Part shown: positions 1 to 10,399 of the stretch, piece by piece
Numbering within the stretch: the stretch's first letter is position 1
Layout: each line of letters begins with the position of its first letter
Assembly (NCBI GenBank): GCA_026120185.1
Contig: JANUWF010001701.1
Span: 1,240,001-1,304,000, forward strand
From: Voacanga thouarsii
Lineage: Eukaryota; Streptophyta; Magnoliopsida; Gentianales; Apocynaceae
Length of the DNA: 64,000 nt
Direction of reading: 5' to 3'
Program-made: the position numbers and the translations under genes
Notes under the pieces: generated by a model
Database searches by the model: none
What the model saw: only the letters and a program-made list of their open reading frames with translations
Told to the model about the DNA's origin: nothing

Positions 1-105
1 TTTTATTCCGCTATTTTATTTGTGTGACCTAGTTATAAAGACCCTTTGTCCTTTGGATGGGGCGACATTCTCGGCTCTGGCGGGCCTAGGTAGTGGGGTG
101 TTACA
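1..105 (+). repeat. 3' end of the 5' LTR (Tekay-like)
   Basis: These bases match 10273-10377 at the end of the 3' LTR, with about 10 differences in 105, mostly transitions. The LTR ends in TGTTACA, directly before the primer-binding site. Confidence 0.9.
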
Positions 106-107
106 AG

Positions 108-120
108 TGGTATTAGAGCC
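108..120 (+). other. Primer-binding site (initiator tRNA-Met)
   Basis: The sequence tggtattagagcc lies three bases after the LTR end. It matches the usual plant tRNA-Met primer site TGGTATCAGAGCC except for one C-to-T change. It primes minus-strand cDNA synthesis. Confidence 0.85.
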
Positions 121-204
121 TAGGTTATAGGCAAATATTGATAGTATATGTGTTATTCATTTAAGTTTAAATCTTTATCTAACCTATCTTGTTGATACTG
201 TAGG

Positions 205-670
205 ATGGTTAGAATTCTTAGGACCGCGAGGAAAGGGCAGCAATGGCACCCACCTATCCCTATTTACCCGGAGGACCTTCCAGTTCCCCAGCCTGCCCCT
301 TAGCTAGTTATCCCTATAGAGGATAGCAGTGATGATGAGGTCCAGATTCCTGAGCTACCCCCAATCCCGGTGATAGACATAAGCTCTGACAGTGATGATG
401 AGGTGATAGTAGTGGATCATGTACCCCACCCTCCTAGTCCCGTAGTGGACTTAGCAGCAGATAGTGATGACTCGGGGGAGATAGACTATGAGTCTCCACC
501 TAGGCCTTCTTTCATTTCTTCTTTTAGCCGAGTTGAGCCCGGGGAGAGTTCTAGGCACCCCCGGAAAGAAGCCAATGGAAGGGTTTGCCAGTGGGGTTGG
601 GGTAGATTTTTCTAAGAATTTTGGGGGTTGGTTGTATGAGGCTGATGATGAGGGTTCTAATGAGGACTAG
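205..670 (+). pseudogene. Acidic leader ORF upstream of gag (Tekay-like)
   Basis: An ATG at 205 opens a reading frame that continues past one TAG (301-303) to 615. A shift of one base near 566-570 leads to the alternative frame ending at 670, in an acidic tail (EADDEGSNED). The peptide of about 150 residues has a basic N-terminus, prolines, and repeated acidic blocks preceded by hydrophobic residues, such as VIDISSDSDDEV and VVDLAADSDD. The first resembles a SUMO-interaction motif followed by acidic/serine residues. I do not recognise a family. It lies between the primer site and gag, where some plant Ty3 elements carry an extra ORF. Its function is unknown, and the coding status is inferred from frame length and composition. 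Confidence 0.5.
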
Positions 671-924
671 AGGACTATGAGTTATTTTGAATTGGATGTT
701 TATTTACTTGTTGTTTTTTGAGAACTTTTGTGTCAAGAATTTTTAATTCTAGATTTTTGTCAAAATTTTAGATTTATGCAAATCAATTTTTGAAGGAGAA
801 TTTATTGGTAATTCTTTGTACAAAATTTGCATTTGAATTCTTATATCTGTCTGTGAATGCATGCGCACCTAAAATAATTTGATTCTTGAATGCATACACT
901 TGTCATTCAGGGTTGTGGTTTAGA

Positions 925-1959
925 ATAGCACCCAAGCGCCATGCAGCTTCAACAGGTAGAAGGGTTCCGGAAGCCGATCATGTGGCACCGGAAGTCGAGA
1001 CAGTTCAAATGCAATCACCCAACCAGGGTGATGGGAGTGGTTCGGATATGTGAATGAGGTCTGAAATTTCGATTGATGTGACAATGGGCCAGGCATTCAG
1101 TAAGATGGCAGAGATTCTGCAGACTCTAACCAAGCGAATGAACCCTAGGGGTGAAGATGAGGCCTTAGAGAGGTTTCTAAAGTTTCAACCGTCCGTTTTC
1201 TTGGGCGAAGCAGAGCAAGACCAGAAGGCAGAGCAGTGGGTTGAGCAGATAGAGGATATATTCGCAACGCTTCAGTACACTGAGGAGCGGATAGTTAAGT
1301 TTGCGGCTTTCCGATTGAGAGGACCAGCTCGGGCATGGTGGTAGCGAGTTCAAGACGACTGGGAAATGAGTGAGCAAGAATGGACGTGGTCCAACTTTGT
1401 TGAAGTCTTCCGAGCTGAGTACATCCCTCAGTGGATTGTGGAAAAGCGGGAGGATGAGTTTCAGAAGTTGAAGCAGGGGAGCCTGTCAGTGGTTTAGTAC
1501 GCAGCCCGATTCACTCAGTTGTCAAAATACTGCCAGAGATTAGTGGATACCGAGCAAAATAGGATGAGGCAGTTCGTCAAGGGGTTGAGGCCGGAATTGA
1601 GGAGGGCGTTAGCACCGTCTCTGCCAACGACCTATTCGGGGGCAGTGGACGTGGCTACCCGAATAGAAAATGAGGACCGCAGCAGGATGGCGGCAAGGCC
1701 TTCCCAGCCGCCAAGACAGTCGTAAGGGCACTTTCAAGGGCAGCAATCTAACAAGCGCCCCGCCAGTCAGCAGTGGCAGCACCAGGGAAAGCAAGCCTGG
1801 ACAACACCAGTGGGTCCTACCCAAAACCTTCCAACATGCCGGCAGTGTAGAAAGAAAGGCCACACTGAGAAGAACTGTTGGTCCAAGGATGGTGAGAGGA
1901 AATGTTATCACTATGGCGACCCGAACCACCTGCGGAACGCCTGCCCCAAGTTGCATTGA
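925..1959 (+). pseudogene. Tekay-like gag (capsid and nucleocapsid), broken
   Basis: The frame opens at 925 with ATA in the context xAPKR, where a start ATG is expected, so the start codon seems lost by one G-to-A change. It is interrupted by TGA (1051), TAG (1342), TAG (1495), TAA (1723) and TGA (1957). The capsid part has the retrotransposon gag pattern around residues ARAWW and ...VEVFRAEYIP. The nucleocapsid has one intact CCHC knuckle (CRQC-x4-H-x4-C, from 1837). The second knuckle has Tyr at 1912-1914 where the second Cys should be. Gag and pol share one frame, as is usual for this lineage. Confidence 0.85.
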
Positions 1960-2010
1960 GCCGGGCAAAGAAATTCAGCGCAGAACCCGAGGCCCAACAG
2001 AGCCAACACC

Positions 2011-4261
2011 ATGGGAGCATCCAGGAGTAGAGCACTGAAGCCGCAAGTGAAGGCCAATGTATTCGTTCTCAACAGAGCGGAAGTTGGGATCGATGCAGCG
2101 GTTGTGGAAGGTACGTTTACTATTCAAGGACAACCCGTTAATGCATTAATTGGTCCTGGCTCTACTCATTCCTATTTAAACAAGATTTGTGCATGTCATT
2201 TGGATTGGGATGGAGTAGAGCTATCTTTTACTTTAGTAGTAAGCACACCTTTGGGGAAAATGGTGCAAGCAGATCGGTATGTGAAAAATTGTAAAATTGA
2301 TATGGGGAGAGAAAGTCTGGAGGGAGACTTGATAGTATTGGACATTGAAGAATATGATTTGATATTGGGGATGGATTGGTTAGCCAAGCATGGGGCTAGG
2401 GTAGATTGTAAGAATAAGTCGGTCCAGTTCGTTAGACTGGGTTGTGATATATTGGAGTTCGATGGCAAGAAGGTAAAGGAGTTAAAGTATTTGATAGCGG
2501 GGGCTAAGGCCCGGAAATTGCTGAAGCAAGGATGTCAAGGGTACCTAGCTTACGTGATAAACAAGCCGAAGGACCAGTGCACTTTGGAGGACACCGAAGT
2601 GGTGAAGGACTTTCCTAATGTGTTCCTAGCGGAACTTGATTCTTTACCTCCCAGCCGAGAGGTGAAATTCACCATTGACTTAGTTCCGGGAGCAAAACCA
2701 GTATCGCGGACCCCGTACCGGATGGCACCGGCAGAGCTGAAAGAGTTGAAGGAACAGTTGGAGGAGTTAGTGAGTCAAGGCTACATCAGACCTAGCACGT
2801 CGCCCTGGGGAGCATCTGTGCTATTTGTGAAGAAAAAGGACGGAACTCTGAGGCTATGCATCGACTATCAGGGTTTGAACAACTTAATGATCAAGAACAA
2901 ATATCTCCTACCGTTGATTGATGAAGCATTCGATCAGTTGCAAGGATCTAGTTGCTACTCCAAGTTGGATATGAGGCAAGGGTACTACCAAGTGCGGATA
3001 AAAGAGAAGGATATCCCCAAGACTGCTTTCAACACCAGATATGGACATTATGAGTTCATGATAATGCCATTCGGGGTGACCAATGCTCCAGCAGTATTCA
3101 TGGACCTGATGCACCGAGTGTTCCGACCCTATCTGGACAAGTTCGTAGTGGTCTTCATCGACGACATCCTGATTTACTCCAAGAGTCCGGAGGAGCATGC
3201 GGAGCATCTGAAGCTCGTATTGGAGAAGCTTCGGGAGCACAAGTTGTACCCCAAGTTCAGCAAGTACGAATTCTAGTTGGACAATGTGGCATTTCTTGGC
3301 CATGTGGTGACCAAGGAGGGAATCAAGGTAGACCCGGTAAATGTCGAAGCAGTGTCAGACTGGAAGTAGCCAGAGAATATCACTGAGATCCGAAGTTTCT
3401 CAGGATTGGCTGGTTACTACGGAAGATTCATCAAGGGATTCTCGACGCTCGCATCGCCAATGACCCGACTGTTGAGGAAGGATGTTTCCTTTGTGTGGAA
3501 CGAGAAATGCGAGAAAAGTTTTCAAGACCTGAAGCGAAAATTAATGACGGCACCAGTATTGAGTCTGCCAGAGGAAGGGAAGCCTTACGCGCTGTATACC
3601 GATGCTTCGAAAGAAGGATTGGGAGCAGTATTGATGCAAGACCAGAAGGTGATCGCTTACGCTTCTCGGAAGCTGAGACATCATGAAGTCAACTATCCCA
3701 TTCATGATCTGGAGCTGGTAGCTATCGTGTTCGCCCTAAAGAAATGGCGGTACTACCTGTACGGAGCCGAATTTGAGGTGTTCACCGATCACAAGAGTTT
3801 GAAGAATATCTTCACTCAGAAGGATCTGAACTTGAGGCAGCGAAGATGGATGGAATTTCTGGAAAAATACCGTTGTCCGATCAATTACCATCCTGGGAAA
3901 GCCAACGTTATGGCAGACGCCCTGAGCAGAAAAGTTGGAATGGCTAGACTTAGGGTGCAGGAAATTCAAGCGGTTCAGGATGTGTTGGACAGAAGGATAG
4001 AAGTGCAAGACAAAAGAATTGTCGTCAGCAATTTGAAGTTGGTACCGGATTTGAAGCGGGAAATCGTGGGAGCTCAGCAAAGCAACGCCGAGTTTAAGCT
4101 TTCAAGGACAAGGAGCTCAAGCGGCCAGGCAGTGAATTCCGTCAAGACGAGGCGGGAATTTTGCATTTCAAGGATCGGTTGTGTGTACCCGGGGAGCAGC
4201 AATTGAAGGACAGAATCTTGGAAGAGGCGCACAAGATTAAGTACACCATTCATCCGGGGGA
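2011..4261 (+). pseudogene. Tekay-like pol: protease, reverse transcriptase, RNase H
   Basis: The frame is open from 2011 to 3276. The protease active-site loop reads LIGPGSTHS at about 2146-2172; the catalytic Asp is replaced by Gly (GGT at 2152-2154), so the protease is presumably inactive. The reverse transcriptase runs from about 2690 and has its catalytic FIDD at 3154-3165. TAG stops at 3274 and 3367 interrupt the end of the RT and connection region. RNase H follows (LYTDAS at about 3595, then DHKSL and the [16 protein letters not shown] segment near 3880-3930). A one-base deletion near 4101 then shifts the frame. The last 456 bases are repeated downstream. Identification by motifs is secure; activity is not expected. 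Confidence 0.9.
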
Positions 4262-4732
4262 TCTTCACTCAGAATGATATCTTCACTCAGAAGGATCTGA
4301 ACTTGAGGCAGAGAAGATGGATGGAATTTCTGGAAAAATACCGTTGTTCAATCAATTACCATCCCGGGAAAGCCAACGTTGTGGCAGACGCTCTGAGCAG
4401 AAAAGTTGGAATGGCCAGACTTAGGGTGCAGGAAATTCAAGCGGTTCAGGATGTGTTGGACAGAAGGATAGAAGTGCAAGACAAAAGAATTGTCGTCAGC
4501 AATTTGAAGTTGGTACCGGATTTGAAGCGGGAAATCGTGGGAGCTCAGCAAAGCAACGCCGAGTTTAAGCTTTTCAAGGACAAGGAGCTCAAGCGGCCAG
4601 GCAGTGAATTCCGTCAAGACGAGGCGGGAATTTTGCATTTCAGGAATCGATTGTGTGTACCCGGGGAGTAGCAATTGAAGGACAGAATCTTGGAAGAGGC
4701 GCACAAGAGCAAGTACACCATTCATCCGGGGG
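3806..4732 (+). repeat. 456-bp tandem duplication inside pol
   Basis: Copy 1 spans 3806-4261 and copy 2 about 4277-4732. Between them a 16-base junction repeats the phrase ATCTTCACTCAGAA. The copies differ by about 13 substitutions and one deletion (in copy 1 near 4101), roughly 3%. The offset of 471 bases keeps the pol frame. Because the copies differ less than the two LTR ends do, the duplication probably happened after insertion. Confidence 0.9.
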
Positions 4733-5959
4733 AAGTCAAGATGTACCAGGACCTGAAGAGAGCTTATTGGTGGCCCGGACTGAAGCGGGATGTGGTCAAG
4801 TATGTCTCGACATGTCTCACCTGCCAAAAAGTCAAAGTGGAGCACAAGAAATCAGCGGGACTATTGCAGCCATTGCCAGTACCGGAATGGAAATGGGAGG
4901 AGGTGACTATGGATTTTGTCACCGGACTTCCCATTTCAAAGACCCAGAAGGATACCATATGGGTAGTGGTGGATCGACTACCAAGTCGGCCCAGTTCATA
5001 CCGGTAAACGTAAGAGATTCTATGGAGAAGCTGGCTCAGACTTATATTCGAGAAATAGTCCGACTGCATGGAGTGCCTTCGAGTATTGTGTCTGACCGAG
5101 ACTAGAGGTTTATGTCTCGTTTTTGGGAAAATTTTCAGGAAGCAATGGGGTCAAGTCTGAAATTTAGTATGACGGCGCATCCATAGATCGATGGGCAGTC
5201 AGAAAGGGTTATACAGATACTGGAAGATATGTTGAGAGCCTGTGTTCTGGATTTCGGGGACAAATGGATAGAGTGCGTACCGTACGCGGAACTGTCATAT
5301 AACAACAGTTATCAAGCTTCAATTGGGATGGCACCTATGAGGCTTTGTATGGGCGCAAGTGTCAGGTACCATTGTATTGGAGTTGGTCAGAAGATCACGT
5401 GAGCAGAACTAGAGAAGTCTGTGTCCAAGAGATGTTGGATAAGGTGAAATTGATCAGGGAAAGGTTGAAGGCGGTTCAGAGCCAGCAGAAGAGCTATGCG
5501 GATAATCGGCGGAGAGAATTGGAGTTTCAAGTCGGGGACAGTGTATTTTTGAGATTGACGCCAAATAGGGGAATCTTGAAGTATCCGATGGGTGGAAAGT
5601 TGAATCCAAGGTATTTGGGGCAGTTCCCGATTAAGAAAAGGATTGGACCGGTAGCCTATCGATTGGACCTGCCAGATGAGTTGACGGGAATTCACGATGT
5701 GTTTCATGTGTCACAATTGAAGAAGTACAATGCTGATCCCGGTCATGTACTGAATAACGAGCCGTTGATGTTGCAACCCGATCTGAGCCATGTGAAGAAG
5801 CCCGTGAAAATATTGGACCGTAGTATCAAGAGTCTTCGAAACAAGCAGATACTGATGGTCAAAGTTCAGTGGGAGCATCATGGCACGTAGGATGCTACAT
5901 GGGAATCGGAAGAGTGGGTTAAACAGAAGTATTCCGATCTGAAATAGAGGTATGCTTGA
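4675..5959 (+). pseudogene. Tekay-like integrase with chromodomain-like C-terminus
   Basis: The HHCC zinc-binding region is present (EEAHKSKYTIHPG...CLTCQ, 4693-4830). The catalytic core shows D (MDFVTGLP), D (VSDRD) and E (DGQSER). Two one-base deletions, near 4978 and 5335, move the frame, and TAG stops occur at 5103, 5184, 5888 and 5945. The C-terminal part (5345-5940) contains the GPVAYRLDLP and HDVFHVSQLKKY motifs of plant Ty3 integrases. A chromodomain-like segment follows (ILDRSIKSLRNK...VKVQWEHH...DATWE). Chromodomains of this class guide insertion to heterochromatin. The frame ends in TGA at 5957-5959, just before the polypurine tract. Confidence 0.88.
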
Positions 5960-5980
5960 ATTTCAGGACAAAATTCTTCT

Positions 5981-5993
5981 AAGGAGGGGAGGA
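5981..5993 (+). other. Polypurine tract (Tekay-like)
   Basis: The purine run aaggaggggagga directly precedes the 3' LTR start TGTGAAACCCC. It would prime plus-strand synthesis. Confidence 0.85.
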
Positions 5994-8900
5994 TGTGAAA
6001 CCCCAGTCAAAACCAACCTTAGAGTAATTAAGGGGATTGGGATGCATGTCATATTTTATTGCATGTTTAAATATATTTTTATATGATTTTATATGCTTTG
6101 GATTTGTGTTTGATAGTCTCGAGGGCTTGATTATGTTTATTGAGTAAGAAGGGCAAAATGGTAATTTTTGCTTGAGGTGAAAATGGGAAGATAGCTTGAG
6201 GATTAAATAGGAAAAATATTTTAGAGAGAAAATAAGAACAAGAGTTGTTGTGGTTTAATGGTTAGAGCTTTGGAATTAATTCTTGAGGTCTTGGGTTCAA
6301 ATTCCATCATTGGAGCTTTAGCATGATTAAATTTTATTTTTGCTTGGGAAGTGATATTTTCGGCCTTATGTGCTTTAGAATAGGGTAGAGGTGTTGTCCT
6401 AGGGGAGACATGATAGGAGTATCCTAATCCTATTCTTTTGCCCTACATAAAATTCCTAAGGGAATTCATTCATTCTTGATCTTTAATTTTTCATAATTCT
6501 CAATTCGTTAGATTGGATAAATTTGTTCTAGCCAATTTTCATTCCAGAAATTTCAGTAAGGTGCTATGGCTTTAAAGGTTCAAAATGTCTTAATGAAAGA
6601 CATCTTATGAACCGAAAATGTGGAAGAGATGGGGAAGGTTCCAAGAGAATTAATTCCCCTAGTTAACCTTTTAAACTTTACACTAGCTAGGTTCGTTTTC
6701 CTTCATGTAATGAACTGAAATTTTCCAGCTTCTTGTACCTTCAAGGTGTCGAAATTCTCAACCATTATTCCCTCCCAAATGCTGCCAGAAAATGGTCCAT
6801 TTGATCAGCTTGAAATCTGAAATTTTCTGGTTAATTTCAGGCTGCACAAATGCTGTGCAAAACCAGAAAAATTTCTGGTTAAAATTGCAGCTTTGGTGGA
6901 CTTCAACCAAGTTGTTTTCTTCCAATTTTCTCCTAGCTCCTTAGCCACGTTTTTCCTCCATGAAGAAGGCTAAAAACCAGCCATGAAAGACCCCTGAAAT
7001 CTCCTTCAAACTCTCTACAAGCTGACTGGAAAATGGCAGCCGAAACTGCCCAGAAAAATTTCAACAATGGCGAAATTCTGTGCAGGATTTCTGTCCAGGT
7101 TTGTTTCCTAACCCAGCCCTTGCCGAAACTCCATATCTCTTCTGTACAAATCACTCTTAAACAGCCATGAACTGAACTCCATTGTCTTCCCCAAGCTTCT
7201 GCATGAAAAACCAGTCATGGCAGCTCTAAAATATCTCCAACAAATTACTGCAATTATGCTTTGATTAGATACCAAAATTGTAGCAATCTTAATTTAGCAA
7301 CCTTCCATAAAATGTCCTTTAAACAACCAGACCTTTCCTTCACCATTACACTCCTTCTTTTCGGCCACCATTAACCTTCTTCAACCAGCTTTCATCCAGC
7401 CAAATCACAGAGCAACAATTCGGCCATAGCAGCTTCCAAAAAGCTTCCATTGAACAAAGATTTTCTTGCTATATTTTGTTTCTAAATTTGATTCCCAAAA
7501 ATATTTTTTTAGGATTTCAACAAACAGGCTTTACTTTTCCTTTCAAACCAGAAAAATCATCTACCTAAACTACACAAGCAATTCGGCCACTGCACACACA
7601 CAGAATTTCGGCAGCCTCCAATCCAAAATCCCTCCATTCTCTTCAACCTTCAAGCACACATAGAATACTAAGAACACCTACTCATTTCTTTCGCCTAATA
7701 CCTCTCCAAACCACTTTAAACTTCTTCCAAAAATTCCAGATTTTATCTACTCACTGCCGTGAGTCCATCCATACCATTTTTAACATCAAACTCCAAATTC
7801 CAACTTGCTCTTTTGGAAAAAAAATTAGAATTTTTGTGAAGGCTCAAGAACATCTTCAAGGTAGGTTTGTTTAATCAACTTCATTTTCATTAATCTTTGA
7901 TCTCTAATGAATATATATACGAATAATCATGCTAATGGACTCTCTTCTTCTCTTTCTCTCTCTCTCTTTCTCTCTCTCTTGGCCGAATACCCTCTCCCTC
8001 TTGGCCGAATGAATTCTTCACCAATGGCCATGCTTTCTTCATCTCCCTTGGACAGATTTAGACATCTAGGAGTTGAGATCCATTCGAAACTCCTTCAAGG
8101 TATTCATCAATCAAGTAAGCCTTTTCAACCCTCCTTTTAAATTCTAGATTCATGTCTCTAGGATGATATTGGTAGAAGATGGATTATGAATAGGATTTGA
8201 GTATGTTGTTGTGATGAGTAGAGATTGAAGCATGAATAAATGTGTGATTATGATGGAGATGGGAACTATGCATGAGTTGATTATCTTGGTTGATTGTATG
8301 GTGTTTTTAGGGTTTAATGCATGTCTCCATGTCATAAGTAGTATTTGTAGTCAAGTATGGTAGAGATTATGCCACATATGGTAAATATGATTTATATTCA
8401 TGTATGATTATTGAAGCCATGATTATGTTTATGCTAGTAGAGGTTGGATCATGCCTTGATAAATTTAGATCTTTGCTTTTATTCATGATTTGGATGATTT
8501 GATGAATTGAAGTGGAGTATATGTTCATGATTATAGTTAGAAGGTGGAATTAAGCTCATGACCTAGTTGTCCCTAAGCTAAATTTTATTTCTTCAATAAA
8601 ATGTTTAATATTATGGATTTTGCTAGTAATTTTGAAAAACCCTATGAAGGGTAGATTTGGATTATTATATATATAATAAGGATATTTTAGTTAAATAAAT
8701 AATAGCTTTACTAGAAATATATATATATATATATATATATTATATAAAATGATAATATCAAATAAAGCCTTTTATGAAAATAATCATAATAAGTAAAAAT
8801 ATTAATTTTGTAAGTCTTATATTCATAAATATCATTAAAATTTATCATCTTTCAATTATTATCTTTTAATCAAAACCTGTTAAAATTTATTTATTAGCTT

Positions 8901-10377
8901 TCAATCAAAACTCATTAAAATTTATTTTTAACTAATTTTAGTTATCAATTATTTTCAAATAATTAATTATTAATAAATCATTATTTTACTTAATACCACC
9001 TAGGACTCTTCATCAAATAAACTCTAAATTATTCTTAGCAAGAATTAAACCTTCAACTTATTAGTACCTATTTTCCAAAACACTAATTATTTTAAATATC
9101 AAATTAGACTTAGCTTATAAACCTTTTTATTTATTATTTGGCTTTAAAGCTTGGGACATTAGGATCATGGTAGTAGTGAGTTGAGCTAGTCTTATTTGTG
9201 AAGGTGGATTTTGGCTTGAGTTTGATTGTGGTTTATATTTACCCTAGGTAGGGTTGGGTCAGCAGTTGAAGATCTTTATTTTATCTCGAGCTAAGGATCA
9301 GATAAGCTCCTGCATAAAACTTGATTGATGTAAAATGTTTATTATAGCAAGCCAAATGTAGAGTGCATGGACACTCATTTCTATAAAGGCAATTGAGGAT
9401 TGACTTCTTTCTTATTTCAGTCAAGCAAATTATTTGGAAATCAATAAACAGATTTACTCAAACTCAAAACTCTTTCTAAAACTGATTTTCACAAAGACTT
9501 TGGAAATCCTTAATTGCCATTTTCATGTGAAACTGTATTTTGTTCATTTTTTCCAAGTGGGATACGTTACGTTGAGTACTCAATAAGGGTAGACCGTTAG
9601 GACTAGTCTTTGAAGGGTTAGGGTAAGTCTCTCAGTAGGTGGCCACCTCTAAGGGGTGAGTCCTTCCCGGATAAGATGTCAGTTTAGTAGGTCGTGCCGG
9701 TCCGAGCTAGCAGTTTATTTTTCAGTCAATTGACTGTGTTTTGCTGAAATGGACACCCGGTTGTTGTTTGAGTATAGAGAAGGAGGAGTATCTTGCCCGG
9801 TAGGCCGATCACCTACCTTTTGTCATTCTGCACAAAGTGTCGGCATTCTGACCGGTTATGGGGCCCAACGTGTGGTAACCTATGATTATTTCTTCTGAGT
9901 GGTTGATTTTATTGATTATGTATGGTTGGAAAAGCCAAAATATCACTCTTGATTTTGACTAATGTTTATTGCTTGCCAGTATTTCTCTTATATAGATTTT
10001 ATACTTTGCATTCACAAACTGTTTTCACTAGACACTCAAAACACACACGGACTCGCTGAGATTTTTATCTCATCACCATTTTTACCATGATTTCAGGTCG
10101 ATCCTGCTATGGGGATGAGTAGCTAGATATTGCCTGTCTTGGAAGATTTTTCTGATGTTTAATTTGTGTAATGCTTTGGGGAGTTGAGAGTGGATAATTT
10201 TTATTATGGATTGGATTTTGGAATTCTTGGATTTATTTTCGAGTTGTAATAAATTTTAAGTTAAAGTATTGCTTTTATTTCGCTATTTTATTTGTGTGAC
10301 CTAGTTATAAAGACCTCTTGTCCTTTGAATGTGGCAACATTCCCGGCCCTGGCAGGCCTAGGTATTGGGGTGTTACA
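5994..10377 (+). repeat. 3' LTR, 4.4 kb (Tekay-like)
   Basis: The LTR starts TGTGAAACC after the polypurine tract and ends GGGTGTTACA. Its last 105 bases match the start of the window. It has no coding capacity. It contains a tRNA-like A/B-box pair at 6251-6305, a CT-rich run near 7940-7980, a (TA)n run near 8720-8742, and a very AT-rich stretch at about 8580-9150. The short ORFs inside it look incidental. Confidence 0.88.
6251..6305 (+). other. tRNA-like pol III A-box and B-box pair inside the LTR
   Basis: The A-box-like sequence tggtttaatggttagag (6251-6267) and the B-box-like sequence gggttcaaattcc (6293-6305) match the internal promoter consensus of tRNAs and tRNA-derived SINEs. Their spacing of about 25-30 bases between boxes is in the tRNA range. 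I could not fold a convincing full cloverleaf, so a SINE head or tRNA relic is more likely than a working tRNA gene. Confidence 0.5.
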
Positions 10378-10399
10378 TACAAGGCTTCAATCAAGGGGG

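Larger units (their letters stand above)
1..10377 (+). mobile_element. Ty3/gypsy chromovirus (Tekay/Del-like), 5' end outside window
   Basis: The parts run in order: end of the 5' LTR, tRNA-Met primer site, small leader ORF, gag with zinc knuckles, protease, reverse transcriptase, RNase H, integrase, chromodomain-like tail, polypurine tract, and a 4.4-kb 3' LTR ending TGTTACA. This order and the long LTR fit the Tekay/Del chromovirus lineage. The element is dead: at least twelve in-frame stops, three single-base frameshifts and a tandem duplication break gag-pol. It inserted into a Tat-type element whose protease region continues at 10378. The target duplication cannot be checked because the left end is outside the window. 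The 105 bases shared by the two LTRs differ at about 10 positions. Confidence 0.9.

Noticed and set aside
6251..6305. A functional tRNA gene
   Set aside because: A and B boxes are present, but I could not form an acceptor stem or a clear anticodon arm, so only a tRNA-like relic is claimed.
7907..8140. Ser/Leu-rich ORF in the Tekay LTR
   Set aside because: It is produced by a CT-rich tract; LTRs of this lineage are non-coding.
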